Assembly (NCBI GenBank): GCA_030145275.1
Contig: JAQYVV010000007.1
Span: 62,001-126,000 of the forward strand
Length of the DNA: 64,000 bases
Direction of reading: 5' to 3'
Origin: Desulfurivibrionaceae bacterium
GTDB taxonomy: Bacteria; Desulfobacterota; Desulfobulbia; Desulfobulbales; VMSU01
Shown here one piece after another: positions 43,053-52,425 of the stretch; positions within the stretch are counted from its first letter, which is position 1; each line of letters starts with the position of its first letter. Under the pieces are notes generated by a model. That model saw only the letters and a list, made by a program, of their open reading frames with translations, was not told where the DNA came from and made no database searches. A program made the position numbers and the translations under genes.

Positions 43053-43930
43053 TGAACTATCTCCGTCCCTACTCCTTCTTTGGTAAACATTTCCAAAAGA
43101 GTCGCATGTTCCACACGTCCGTCAATAATATGGGCCTTCTTAACCCCCTGTTGCACCGCATCTAAACAGCATTTAATCTTAGGAATCATTCCGCCTGCGA
43201 TAATCCGGCTTTCAATAAGTCTATCGGCATTCTCTCTGGTCATAGAGGTAATAAGTTTTTCCTCTTGATCTAGTATACCTTTCACATCGGTAAGCAAAAT
43301 TAATTTTTCAGCACGTAGTTTTGCAGCTATTGCTCCAGCCACAAAATCAGCATTGATGTTAAATGCTTGTCCGTCCCGGCCTACTCCAACAGGGGCGATC
43401 ACCGGTATGAAATTTTCCTTGTCCAGAGTAATAAGTACATCAGGATTAATCTCGGTGACTTCTCCGACACGACCCAGATCAATGAGTTCTGGCGGCGCAT
43501 CTTTCACTTGGTTTTTTAACACTTTCATCTGCTTGGCCTTTACCAGGTCTCCATCCCGTCCTGACAGACCAACGGCTTTTCCTCCGTGGAGATTAATAAG
43601 ACTTACAATCTCTTTATTAACCTTACCAACCAGTACCATCTCCACGACATCCATGGTTTCCCCATCGGTGACCCGCATTCCCTGGATGTAATTAGATTTT
43701 ATATTCATCTTATCCAGAAATTTATTGATCTGTGGGCCTCCTCCATGCACAATGATTGGGTTAATACCGATATATTTCATCAAAATGATATCAAGAGCAA
43801 AACTACTTTTCAGCTCTTCATCAACCATGGCATGACCACCATATTTTATTACTACAGTCTTTTTGTAGAACTTTTTTATATAAGGCAAAGATTCAATAAG
43901 AATCTTTGCCTTATCAATACCTTTTATCAT
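43049..43930 (-). CDS. argB: Acetylglutamate kinase
   Basis: 293 aa amino-acid kinase. KTVVIKYGGHAM with the ATP-binding Lys, the IIVHGGGPQIN loop, LSGRDGDLVKA, and the regulatory-type C-terminus IIAGGMIPKIKCCLDAVQQG. The N-terminal helix IKGIDKAKILIESLPYI is typical of the arginine-inhibited hexameric class, which suggests feedback control by arginine. The ATG at 43930 is chosen: GAGG lies eight bases upstream. A TTG at 43954 would add eight residues. Confidence 0.95.
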   Translation of the reverse strand: MIKGIDKAKILIESLPYIKKFYKKTVVIKYGGHAMVDEELKSSFALDIILMKYIGINPIIVHGGGPQINKFLDKMNIKSNYIQGMRVTDGETMDVVEMVLVGKVNKEIVSLINLHGGKAVGLSGRDGDLVKAKQMKVLKNQVKDAPPELIDLGRVGEVTEINPDVLITLDKENFIPVIAPVGVGRDGQAFNINADFVAGAIAAKLRAEKLILLTDVKGILDQEEKLITSMTRENADRLIESRIIAGGMIPKIKCCLDAVQQGVKKAHIIDGRVEHATLLEMFTKEGVGTEIVQ

Positions 43931-43963
43931 TAAATCTGCCTCTGTTCTGCTCAATTAAAAAAC

Positions 43964-44000
43964 AAAAAAACAGATGCCAACCTCAGGCATCTGTTTTTTT
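43964..44000. terminator. Bidirectional rho-independent terminator between pilQ-like gene and argB
   Basis: Perfect 15-bp stem AAAAAAACAGATGCC (43964-43978) with GGCATCTGTTTTTTT (43986-44000), seven-base loop. It separates the pilus operon from the arg cluster, both read on the minus strand. Confidence 0.93.
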
Positions 44001-44051
44001 GGGGTGGAAACTGTAGTCTCCTACAGTTTACTATCTTGTTATGAAAATATA

Positions 44052-45791
44052 TTAAAATGAAATAATTTTAGGCCGCATCAATACGATAAGTTCCTTTTTG
44101 GCTGAGTTTTTCCCATCTGTTCGAAAGAGTTTCCCCGCAAATGGTATATCTCCAAGACCTGCTACTTTATTATTTCCATAGGTGGATTGTTGATCTATCA
44201 AACCTCCAACAATCAGCATCTCTCCATCTTTAACCCGGACAAGAGTGTTCATTTCCCTCAAATTTACAACGGGCAGTCCAACCTGATTAACCCCAAAGTT
44301 TTTATATTCGATGGGTTGAGTCAAGCTTGTTGTTACCGGAGTGATACTTAAAATTATTTCATCATTTTCCAAGATTGTGGCTATAACTCCAAGACCAAGG
44401 CCTGACATAACCGATGATGTATTTATAGTATAACTGACAACCCCTTCATCTGAGGTTGATTCAACCGAGTCAACATAAGTAACATTTTCACCTACGCTTA
44501 TCATGGCAGGCTGCCCGTTCATAACACTTATTTTGGGATTAGACAGAACTTCAACATGACCTTGTTGCTTCATGGCGTCAATTGCAAGATTAAAATTAAG
44601 CCCAGAAAGAGTCAATACACGAGCATGGTGAGTAGGGTCCTGGTCTGCGAGAAATAAATTATCAATTTGGCCAAAATCAACAGCAAAATTTAACGGATTT
44701 GTAGCATTTTCTAATAAATCAGACCAATTAATCCCTGTGCTATTATCTTCAGATAAAGTTACTTCAATTATTTTTGCTTCAATGGATACCTGTTTGTACA
44801 GTTCAGTTTTGAGATTATTAAGGTAATTATCTATTTTGACCAGCAAAGACCTTGGCGCTGTGACACTTATGAGCCCAATAGGTTTATCGATTGTATAATA
44901 ACCCTTGCCTGTTTGGGTATTCATTGCGGCACTAAATAAATCAATATCATCATCGACGGCATTTCCTTCTGAAGTTAAACCAGTATCTTGCGGTTGCAAA
45001 GTAGTTGGTTCAACCTGTCGTTGCTGTCCAGTAACCATTCTCTTTTGCTCTACATCCATTTCACTGGTAGCATCCAAGGAAGTTCTCGCTGTCCAAATTT
45101 CAAGAATCTTATCAAGGTTGGTCCTTATATTTGTCCATACGTCGAATGTATTTCCTGAACTATCTATTTTCAGGGTTCCGTTCATTTGGTTATTTTCAGT
45201 GCTACCAAGTACATTACCTCCTACACCTGTAGTATATGTTGAATTCAAGAAAGGCATGGCAATATGGTAGGTCTTAGTCTCCTTGTGTTTAATTATGATT
45301 GAATTGTCGTCAAGCTCATAATAGTAATCAAGCGGTCGCAAAATATTCTCAATTGCCTTGAAAAAATCTTGGTCTGCTCGCACATTCACTGTAATTAAAG
45401 CGTTTTGGTTAACATCCGTTGCATAGCTGATGCCCATATTTTTCATGGCAACAATCTGTCCGAGAATTATACCGAGTGGCTTCGGACCTGAGGGCGTTGA
45501 AATATCTGCACCAACCGGCAAGGTAAATTCACCTAATTTTCCATTATCACTACTGACCGTTGGACGCCCAAGCATATATGCAGGCCTTTGATACCTTACC
45601 GGTAACTGCCCAACAGTTTTGGTATTGTCCGTTTCCACGGCATCCTGCTTTTCGCTTAGACCTTCGCTCTGGTCCATCAAGAATTGCTGCGCCGTTTCTT
45701 CAGGAGAAGGAGTTGGAGACGCAACACATCCCAACATGGAAGAAAGTAGAAAAACGAGAATAATCCCATAAGGTACGATAGCTTTTTTCAT
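44052..45791 (-). CDS. Type IV pilus secretin, MshL/PilQ pore-forming subunit
   Basis: 579 aa outer-membrane lipoprotein: lipobox LLSSMLGCVAS near residue 22. N-domains (~95-175, IENILRPLDYYYELDDN) lead to the secretin core: IEAKIIEVTLSEDNSTGINWS, VEVLSNPKISVMNGQPA and the C-terminal VRVKDGEMLIVGGLIDQQ ... KKELIVLMRPKII. It lacks AMIN domains; these are in the separate upstream protein (45868-47451). It would form the channel for the pilus fibre. Last gene of the pil operon, closed by the terminator at 43964. Confidence 0.88.
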   Translation of the reverse strand: MKKAIVPYGIILVFLLSSMLGCVASPTPSPEETAQQFLMDQSEGLSEKQDAVETDNTKTVGQLPVRYQRPAYMLGRPTVSSDNGKLGEFTLPVGADISTPSGPKPLGIILGQIVAMKNMGISYATDVNQNALITVNVRADQDFFKAIENILRPLDYYYELDDNSIIIKHKETKTYHIAMPFLNSTYTTGVGGNVLGSTENNQMNGTLKIDSSGNTFDVWTNIRTNLDKILEIWTARTSLDATSEMDVEQKRMVTGQQRQVEPTTLQPQDTGLTSEGNAVDDDIDLFSAAMNTQTGKGYYTIDKPIGLISVTAPRSLLVKIDNYLNNLKTELYKQVSIEAKIIEVTLSEDNSTGINWSDLLENATNPLNFAVDFGQIDNLFLADQDPTHHARVLTLSGLNFNLAIDAMKQQGHVEVLSNPKISVMNGQPAMISVGENVTYVDSVESTSDEGVVSYTINTSSVMSGLGLGVIATILENDEIILSITPVTTSLTQPIEYKNFGVNQVGLPVVNLREMNTLVRVKDGEMLIVGGLIDQQSTYGNNKVAGLGDIPFAGKLFRTDGKNSAKKELIVLMRPKIISF

Positions 45792-45867
45792 AATTTTTCT
45801 TCTAGATGTATTTATTATTTTAGATTCTTTCTAAAAAAAGAACCCGATTTAAATTAGTACAAATATA

Positions 45868-47451
45868 TTAATCAGCGGTGACCCGAGATTTTATATATCG
45901 CTTCAGATCAGCATCCAATTCATATCCTGAAAACAAAATAGTTTGATATTCGGCACCAGCTTTATCTTTCTGACCATTCCTATCATACATTCTAGCTTTG
46001 GCAACCATTGTTTCCAGCGAATCTCCATAAATATCGGCATATCTCGCCAGGGTTGCCAGGGCAGATTCCAAATCACCATTCTGCTCTGCATAAGACGCGA
46101 AACTGACTAATGCTTCTTGAGACGGGCGTTCAGGCTTGACGGCCTGTTTGAAGAAGTCTTCAGCTTCAATTTTTTTCATATTAGCTGCGGCGATTGCTGC
46201 TTGCAGGGCTGCCTTATCATCCTTTGGTTCAAGCTTAAGAGCGGCTTTTGCGTAGTGAAGGGCTTTGGCATTCATTCCAAGTTCTACCAGACATAAAGAA
46301 GCTATACGTCTGGCCAACTCGCCATTTTCTGGCCATTTAAGCAGTGCCTGTTCATATAGTTGTAGCGCAGTGCTAAAATTATTTTCTTGTTCAAGCTTCT
46401 GGCCTCTGAACATCAATTTCTTGGCCTCAAGCATCCCTGCTGGCATTTCTAATCGCTGTTCTATGGCAATTTTAACGTCGGAAGAAGGAGCTTTAATCTC
46501 CAGAGCCTTTTCTGGTTCCTCTGGCCACATAAACTTCTTACTTTTTTGTGAAATAACTATGGTATTATATCTTTCTTCTTTCCTGAGCCCTTTTAAGTTT
46601 AAAATTATGTCCAAAGCAAAATCCCAGGGAACCTCATTTAATGCTAAGGTTAAAGTCCCTCCTACCCCCTGGTCAATTATCATGTTAGAACCACTTATTT
46701 CACCAAAAAGCCGGAAAACATTATGAAGGTCTATTTTATAGAAATCAACTGAGATTTTTTGTTTTTTGAACCCAGCAGACGTAAACTGATCCTGTTCTAT
46801 TCCAGCTCTTCTAAACTGCTTTTCCTGCTTCCCTTCAGGGGTGACAGAAATACTTTGGAGTAAATCAGCCACAATATCTTTTTTTGTAACAGCGGCCACC
46901 GCTTCAGGCTGCTCTTCGCTAGGAGTTTCTGTCTTGGCTACCGAAGTAGTATCATGAGCCTTTGCAACTATTTTTGAGCTATTTTGTGCCCCTATCTCAT
47001 CAGTGTTTGTATCAGGAGCCGCCGGAGCCAGTTCATCCCGGCTTTTCTCTGCAAAAACTATATTAATATCATTGCCTTGTCTGTTTACAGAGTAGGTTCT
47101 ATCCTCATTGAGAAATATTTCAAGTTTTGCGATAGCAGGATCTTTATCAACAAGGACTCTGCCAGCAATCTTCAACACCGGCCCCTGATTCACAGCATAC
47201 GGGAAAGAGACTGCAGAATTAAAAGAGGCATCAGCAATATCGAGAACCACTCGCATCGGTTCAAACAGTTCATATACGGTATATGTCGGCGGTGTCTTCC
47301 CTTGAACATTGACCTGAAAGCCATCATCTCCCTGTTCGAAATTAATAGCTGAAACCTGATATGAGGCCTGAGCGGCCCATGCAGACGACAAAACAAGAAC
47401 CAACGTCAACAATATATTCAGAACCAAACGAGTTGAATTTCTAAGGCTCAT
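45868..47451 (-). CDS. AMIN + secretin N0/STN + TPR protein (N-terminal PilQ-like part)
   Basis: 527 aa with a signal peptide (LNILLTLVLVLSSAWAAQAS). Residues ~30-130 form an AMIN domain (YTVYELFEPMRVVLDIADA), which binds peptidoglycan. Residues ~235-315 form an STN/N0 domain as in PilQ (ISVDFYKIDLHNVFRLFGE, LTLALNEVPWDFALDIIL). Residues ~345-520 are TPR repeats (FSTALQLYEQALLKWPENG). No secretin pore domain. It carries the parts missing from the following secretin, so the two probably act as one PilQ; the TPR tail is like that of pilotin/TsaP-type accessory proteins. Three bases after pilP. Confidence 0.82.
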   Translation of the reverse strand: MSLRNSTRLVLNILLTLVLVLSSAWAAQASYQVSAINFEQGDDGFQVNVQGKTPPTYTVYELFEPMRVVLDIADASFNSAVSFPYAVNQGPVLKIAGRVLVDKDPAIAKLEIFLNEDRTYSVNRQGNDINIVFAEKSRDELAPAAPDTNTDEIGAQNSSKIVAKAHDTTSVAKTETPSEEQPEAVAAVTKKDIVADLLQSISVTPEGKQEKQFRRAGIEQDQFTSAGFKKQKISVDFYKIDLHNVFRLFGEISGSNMIIDQGVGGTLTLALNEVPWDFALDIILNLKGLRKEERYNTIVISQKSKKFMWPEEPEKALEIKAPSSDVKIAIEQRLEMPAGMLEAKKLMFRGQKLEQENNFSTALQLYEQALLKWPENGELARRIASLCLVELGMNAKALHYAKAALKLEPKDDKAALQAAIAAANMKKIEAEDFFKQAVKPERPSQEALVSFASYAEQNGDLESALATLARYADIYGDSLETMVAKARMYDRNGQKDKAGAEYQTILFSGYELDADLKRYIKSRVTAD

Positions 47452-47454
47452 GGA

Positions 47455-48033
47455 TTATTCTCCCTCTTTTCTGAGAACCATTTCAATATTTTTATACTTT
47501 TTCTTACCAGCAAACGTCATCGACCATTGCTTGATAACAACGACATTAGGAATGATATCCTCAACAATACCTTTTCTCCCAACCTTCGTCCCTTTTTCAA
47601 TAATATATCCTTTACCCGCAGAATCCTGAACCATTGCAAAAGCTCTATCCTCTGCGAAAACTACACTTACCAAGCGCAATTGCCCTGGTTCAAAAAGCTG
47701 CATTCCTGTAAAGACCTCTTCTGCTGCCACAGGCTCTTGCCCTACAATTGTTGCTTTTGGGGCCTCTTTTTTTATAAATGTGGCGAAAGGATCAGCTCTA
47801 TTTTCACGTTGATAGGTGAAATAGGTTTTCAATAGTTCTCCCAAAACTTGTTCACTACTAGGAGCTTTTTTTTCTGCTGCAACGATTGGTTTTTTAGGTC
47901 CCGGGTCAACAGCAGCCTGAGCCAAACCAACCCCTGTAAGGCAAAAAAAGCCGCAGAAGGCAGCAGTAATCCAAACCTTCAAGTCGGTTAGCCTATTATT
48001 TTTTCTTCTTTTTTTGTGCAGGTTTCCCATCAT
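47455..48033 (-). CDS. pilP: Type IV pilus inner-membrane lipoprotein-like PilP
   Basis: 192 aa. N-terminal hydrophobic segment (ITAAFCGFFCLTGVGLAQA), a flexible linker, then the PilP beta domain: GMQLFEPGQLRLVSVVF, AMVQDSAGKGYIIEKGTKVG and IPNVVVIKQ. PilP bridges PilNO to the secretin. The ATG at 48033 would overlap pilO by 38 bases; an in-frame TTG near 47982, just after the pilO stop, is an alternative start. No clear lipobox Cys is seen at the expected place. Confidence 0.85.
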   Translation of the reverse strand: MMGNLHKKRRKNNRLTDLKVWITAAFCGFFCLTGVGLAQAAVDPGPKKPIVAAEKKAPSSEQVLGELLKTYFTYQRENRADPFATFIKKEAPKATIVGQEPVAAEEVFTGMQLFEPGQLRLVSVVFAEDRAFAMVQDSAGKGYIIEKGTKVGRKGIVEDIIPNVVVIKQWSMTFAGKKKYKNIEMVLRKEGE

Positions 48034-48634
48034 TTTTTGGCTCTATAAACTTGTAAGTAACGAGCTCAATACCCGAGTTGAGCACAACCTCTCCCTCGAC
48101 ATTTTTTGCTCCGCCTAAAGACAAACTTTTCACATTAACAATTCGTGGCAACTTGCTGACGGTATCAAGAAAAAACCCAACATTGTGATAGGTTCCTTTG
48201 ACCTTAATCGATACTGGAATCTCCGCATAAAACTGTTTTGCTCTTTCTTTTTTGGGAACAAATGAAGAAATATCAAGCCCAGCACCAGCGGCTTGCCCTG
48301 AAATGTTTGTTAACAGCGATGGTATTTCCTTTTTATCAGGAATGACAAGCGATGCCTCTTTAAATTTGAGCTCCACAACTTTCATCTCTGCAAGATGCTG
48401 GTCAAGCTTTGCGGCCTGAGCCTTCACTTCTACCAGTTCTTTTTGTAGTTTTGCAACGTTTCCCTCAAGCCCCTTAATCTCCTCAGATTTTTTGGAAAAC
48501 GAGAGGAAGTAAAAGGCCACAACCGGAATTATAATCACAGCCAAACATATACCAATCTTTTGATTTTTATTAAGATTGGCAACTTTATTTTCCATAAAGG
48601 AATTGAAAGCTGTCTGTAGTTTATTTGTATCCAT
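47996..48634 (-). CDS. pilO: Type IV pilus assembly protein PilO
   Basis: 212 aa bitopic membrane protein: TM near residues 26-46 (IGICLAVIIIPVVAFYFLS), coiled coil ~50-95 (EGNVAKLQKELVEVKAQAAK), then the ferredoxin-like core (IPSLLTNISGQAAGAGLDIS, YHNVGFFLDTVSKLPRIVNV). It ends in a Lys-rich run. Partner of PilN in the alignment complex. Confidence 0.9.
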   Translation of the reverse strand: MDTNKLQTAFNSFMENKVANLNKNQKIGICLAVIIIPVVAFYFLSFSKKSEEIKGLEGNVAKLQKELVEVKAQAAKLDQHLAEMKVVELKFKEASLVIPDKKEIPSLLTNISGQAAGAGLDISSFVPKKERAKQFYAEIPVSIKVKGTYHNVGFFLDTVSKLPRIVNVKSLSLGGAKNVEGEVVLNSGIELVTYKFIEPKNDGKPAQKKKKK

Positions 48635-48687
48635 CCGTTACCCGTTGCTTACTGAATAAAATTCAGATCTTTTCACTAAGGAGGAGA

Positions 48688-49272
48688 TCATTTTTTCTTC
48701 TTCTTTGGAGCTGGCTTAGCCTGACCTGGAAGTTTTTGAATGGAAACATTCAAACCAAATGATTTCAGGTTTTGCCCACCTACTTTCTTCCCAGAAGATT
48801 TTTTCAGTTCTGCTTTTGCAAAATATGGAGATTTATCAATACTCAGCATATACTGAGCTATGGTCTCATTATCAAGGGCAGTACCTGCAATAACAAGATT
48901 CTTGCCACTAAACTTCAAAGATTGTAACCAAATTCTCGTTGCTGGTGTCAGTTGAGCGATTTCATTAATCACCCTGACCGGAACCTGTGAGCTGACCTTC
49001 AGGTTTTTTATAACTTTTAGCTTTGTCTCAAGAAGTTTTTTCTCTTTTTTAATTTTTGCAATTTGCTTAATAACTTTGTCATATTTTGCTTTTTCTTTCT
49101 TCAGACTTGCGATTTCACCTTTAAGTGACTCAACCTTTTGAACCTGACTATAGGCAACCGCCCCTATCACAAGGAGAAGAACAAGAAAACCAATAAAAAG
49201 CCCAATTACTTCATTTCGGCTTTTGGCTATCTTTTTAATTTGCCTTATGGGCAGTAAGTTTATCCGAATCAT
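48688..49272 (-). CDS. pilN: Type IV pilus assembly protein PilN
   Basis: 194 aa. The PilM-binding motif INLLPIR lies at residues 3-9, TM near 24-44, then coiled coil (KVESLKGEIASLKKEKAKYD) and the core with LTPATRIWLQSLKFSGKNL. Like PilO, it ends in a Lys-rich run. 15 bp after pilM. Confidence 0.92.
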   Translation of the reverse strand: MIRINLLPIRQIKKIAKSRNEVIGLFIGFLVLLLVIGAVAYSQVQKVESLKGEIASLKKEKAKYDKVIKQIAKIKKEKKLLETKLKVIKNLKVSSQVPVRVINEIAQLTPATRIWLQSLKFSGKNLVIAGTALDNETIAQYMLSIDKSPYFAKAELKKSSGKKVGGQNLKSFGLNVSIQKLPGQAKPAPKKKKK

Positions 49273-49287
49273 AAGGTAGTTCCAATA

Positions 49288-50334
49288 CTATATAGTAGAT
49301 GGTCTTGTTGCCAATCCGGCGGATATAGCCATTTCGGGAGCAATTTGTCGAATATACTGAGGATCAATATTGCTTGTATTAATGTCAATATTTGTAAATG
49401 GATTAAATATTTCTGCTGGTATGCCGGTCTCGTCACTCAAAAACTTATCGAGACCTTTTATTTTTGCGCCACCGCCACTTAAAACCAGACGGTTGATCGA
49501 TTCATCGGGGTAACTGGAAAAATAGAAATCAAGCGCTTTTTTAATTTCCATTATCCACTGGGTGCAAATGTTTACAAAAATATCTTCTAAGTCAGCTTTT
49601 TTCTCACCTGTTGGCGCCAGACCTATCTTCAGTTCTTCCGCCTCTTCAAAAGAGAGGTCAAACCGACTTTGAATCTGATCCGTAACCTGACGACTACCTA
49701 GAACAACGTCTCGAGCCAGGATTGATGTGCCACCAGATATTATATTGATGCTCATTTTGGAGGCACCAATATCAATAAGCGCCACATTATCAGATAAAGA
49801 AAAATTCTTTTCAAAAGAGTTCTCTAGAGCGAAGGCGTCAACATCAACTACCACCGTCTTCAGGCCTATCTTGCCAAGCATCTCAAGATAGGCATTGACC
49901 ACCTCTTTTTTGGCAGCCACCAGCATTACATCCGTCCTGGCAGAATCTTGCGTCCCCGTGTGCAAATCTTGAAAATCAAGATACACATCATCAATGTCAA
50001 ATGGAATATACTGCTCAGCCTCTGTCATTATATAATCGGCCAATTCATCCGGTTCCATAACGGAGAGGTTTATTTTTTTAACTATAACTGAGTAGCCCGA
50101 AATAGAAATGGCCACATTCTTTACATTTATTTTTAGATTATTAATCAACTCAGCAATAATGCCGCCAACTGCATCCGGATCCTGCAAGACACCATCCTCA
50201 ACGGCACCTTCAGGCAACACAGCACTACCAAGCTTCACGAGGCTGCATTTCTCTCCTGCCTCGTGAAGTTCGCACACTTTCACGGAATATGAGCCAATAT
50301 CAAGTCCGATAGCTAATTTCTGTTTACTGAACAT
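49288..50334 (-). CDS. pilM: Type IV pilus assembly protein PilM
   Basis: 348 aa actin-like cytoplasmic ATPase-fold protein: AIGLDIGSYSVKVCELH, ALIDIGASKMSINIISGG and RLVLSGGGAKIKGLDKFL are the nucleotide-binding motifs. It binds the PilN N-terminal INLLP. The ATG at 50334 matches homologues; a TTG four codons upstream is possible. First gene of the operon pilM-N-O-P-AMIN/STN/TPR-secretin. Confidence 0.92.
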   Translation of the reverse strand: MFSKQKLAIGLDIGSYSVKVCELHEAGEKCSLVKLGSAVLPEGAVEDGVLQDPDAVGGIIAELINNLKINVKNVAISISGYSVIVKKINLSVMEPDELADYIMTEAEQYIPFDIDDVYLDFQDLHTGTQDSARTDVMLVAAKKEVVNAYLEMLGKIGLKTVVVDVDAFALENSFEKNFSLSDNVALIDIGASKMSINIISGGTSILARDVVLGSRQVTDQIQSRFDLSFEEAEELKIGLAPTGEKKADLEDIFVNICTQWIMEIKKALDFYFSSYPDESINRLVLSGGGAKIKGLDKFLSDETGIPAEIFNPFTNIDINTSNIDPQYIRQIAPEMAISAGLATRPSTI

Positions 50335-50396
50335 AAAGTTTTCCAATGCTCTTACAAAAATCTTAATAAAAGTAAAAAATTCAACTGCTTTTATTC

Positions 50397-50426
50397 ATTA
50401 AATGCATAGAATAAAACCTTTGTCAA
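50397..50426 (-). promoter_or_regulatory. Candidate sigma-70-type promoter for the pil operon
   Basis: On the minus strand, TTGACA (complement of 50421-50426), 18-bp spacer, TTTAAT (complement of 50397-50402), about 60 bp before the pilM start. Good -35, fair -10. Confidence 0.45.
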
Positions 50427-50429
50427 GCC

Positions 50430-50777
50430 TAAATAAAAATCATTTATTCATATTTTCCTAATGTTTTAACCTTCGTTTATCCGGTTAAGCAAAAGATACA
50501 ATACATATGGTGTATGCTAGGCAACAGCATATACAATATCTTGTAACCCACTATTTTTTCAGACTTTTTCATTTTTGAAAACACATCTCTCCCTTTTTTC
50601 ATTATTGTTTTTTTATTCTATCTGGTATACAAGGGGCATAATATTTCATTTTGTTATGCAACCCAAGGCCTGTTTAGCTGAAAGAGAATCCCCTGACAAT
50701 TTTTTTAGCACCTGCATCCCCTCATCTGAGGCACCCCGGCCCATCCTATAAAATCCGCCCCAACACGAGGCAGTTCA
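50430..50777. other. Divergent intergenic region with inverted repeat
   Basis: Gap between pilM and lepB. GTGTATGCT (50510-50518) and AGCATATAC (50526-50534) form a hairpin, extended by AGATAC/ATATCT pairs further out (about 50503-50542). It may be an operator or attenuator for either operon. AT-rich tracts follow to 50640. No ORF or RNA gene recognised. Confidence 0.4.
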
Positions 50778-51410
50778 TTGGCACTATCAACTACCAAAAC
50801 GGAGAAAAATAAATCCGTTCTCCGTGAGTATACTGAGGCGATAATAATCGCTCTCGTCCTTGCCCTTTTCATCCGTACTTTTGTCATACAAGCCTTTAAA
50901 ATCCCGTCAGGATCTATGATCCCTACCCTGCTTATTGGGGATCACATACTGGTAAGCAAATTTCTTTATGGAATTAAAAATCCGGTTACAGGGTCTACCT
51001 GGGTTGAAATTAAACAACCGCAGCGACAAGATGTTATTGTTTTCAAATACCCAGTTAACCCTAAACAGGATTTTATAAAACGGGTTGTTGGAGTTGCAGG
51101 CGACCGAATTAAAATAATTGACAAAAATCTCTACGTTAACGATACTCTTTTAGAACTTCAACAAACTCAGCATGAGGACCCCAACATCCTGCCAGGATCT
51201 GTGAGCCCAAGAGATAATTTGGGGCCGATCACCGTACCTCCAGACTCTCTTTTTGTCATGGGTGACAACCGGGATAATAGTCATGACAGCAGATTCTGGA
51301 AATTTGTTAAGCTCAAGGATGTCAAGGGAAAAGCCCATATTCTTTACTGGTCATGGAACAAAGAAAAATTTTCAGTACGGTGGAATAGAATTTTCGACCT
51401 TATCCGCTGA
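50778..51410 (+). CDS. lepB: Signal peptidase I
   Basis: 210 aa. One N-terminal membrane helix (AIIIALVLALFIRTFVI), catalytic Ser in IPSGSMIPTLLIGDHIL near residue 46, catalytic Lys in DFIKRVVGVAGDRIKI near 97, and the box GDNRDNSHDSRFW near 160. It cleaves signal peptides on the periplasmic face. The start codon is TTG with GAGG seven bases upstream; no ATG occurs before the catalytic Ser. Followed by pyrB after 75 bp. Confidence 0.95.
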   Translation: MALSTTKTEKNKSVLREYTEAIIIALVLALFIRTFVIQAFKIPSGSMIPTLLIGDHILVSKFLYGIKNPVTGSTWVEIKQPQRQDVIVFKYPVNPKQDFIKRVVGVAGDRIKIIDKNLYVNDTLLELQQTQHEDPNILPGSVSPRDNLGPITVPPDSLFVMGDNRDNSHDSRFWKFVKLKDVKGKAHILYWSWNKEKFSVRWNRIFDLIR

Positions 51411-51485
51411 AAATTAAACAAAGTTAGGATAACTTGTTTTCACCCATCAGCTCCTACACCCTCTAGCGGTATTGCCACATAACAA

Positions 51486-52424
51486 ATGACTACGCATCGG
51501 TTTCAACATAAACACGTTATCAGCTTGCGGGATTTCTCCCCCGAGGATATAGACCTTGTCTTACAGGTTGCCGAATCGTTCAAGGAAATATCCACCCGAT
51601 CCATTAAGAAAGTTCCAACTCTTCGCGGTAAAACAATAATCAACCTCTTTTTCGAGCCAAGCACCAGAACAAAACTCTCTTTTGAAATAGCCGCCAAGCG
51701 CATGAGCGCTGATACTTTCAATATATCAGCATCTACCAGCAGTGCAAAAAAAGGCGAGAGTCTTGTCGATACCGCCAGAAATCTTGAAGCGATGAATCCG
51801 GATATTATCATCATCCGTCATTCAAGCTCAGGGGTCCCTTACCTCCTGGCTAACAATATCAAATCTTCCATTATTAACGCAGGGGACGGCACCCATGAAC
51901 ATCCGAGTCAAGCCCTGCTTGATATGATGACCGTGAAAGAAAACAAGGGAACCCTTGCCGGACTAAAAGTTGCTATCATAGGCGATATTACCCATAGCAG
52001 AGTGGCCCACTCCAATATTATCGGGTTCAGCAAAATGGGAGCCGATGTTCATGTCGCTGGCCCCTCGACTCTTATCCCCCCAGGGATCGAAAAAATTGGT
52101 GCAACGCCGCACCTCTCCATAAATAACGCGGTCAAAGATGCCGATGTTGTCATGGCTTTACGTATACAAAAAGAGAGACAGGAAGACCCGCTTTTCCCCT
52201 CACTTCGGGAATACGCGACATTTTTCGGGGTAAGCCGAAAGACGCTCCAATTTGCAAAACCGGACGCATTGGTTATGCACCCTGGCCCAATTAACAGAGG
52301 AATTGAAATGACCGCCGATATCGCCGATGGCAGCCAATCTGTCATCCTTGAACAAGTGACCAATGGCGTTGCCATAAGAATGGCCCTTCTATATCTAATC
52401 ATGGGGGGTGAAGGAGGTGCCTAA
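51486..52424 (+). CDS. pyrB: Aspartate carbamoyltransferase catalytic subunit
   Basis: 312 aa. [19 protein letters not shown] near residue 53, the substrate loop [28 protein letters not shown] near 138 and [12 protein letters not shown] near 265. It makes carbamoyl-aspartate for pyrimidine synthesis. No pyrI follows; pyrC does, one base after the stop. Confidence 0.96.
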   Translation: MTTHRFQHKHVISLRDFSPEDIDLVLQVAESFKEISTRSIKKVPTLRGKTIINLFFEPSTRTKLSFEIAAKRMSADTFNISASTSSAKKGESLVDTARNLEAMNPDIIIIRHSSSGVPYLLANNIKSSIINAGDGTHEHPSQALLDMMTVKENKGTLAGLKVAIIGDITHSRVAHSNIIGFSKMGADVHVAGPSTLIPPGIEKIGATPHLSINNAVKDADVVMALRIQKERQEDPLFPSLREYATFFGVSRKTLQFAKPDALVMHPGPINRGIEMTADIADGSQSVILEQVTNGVAIRMALLYLIMGGEGGA

Positions 52425-52425
52425 A

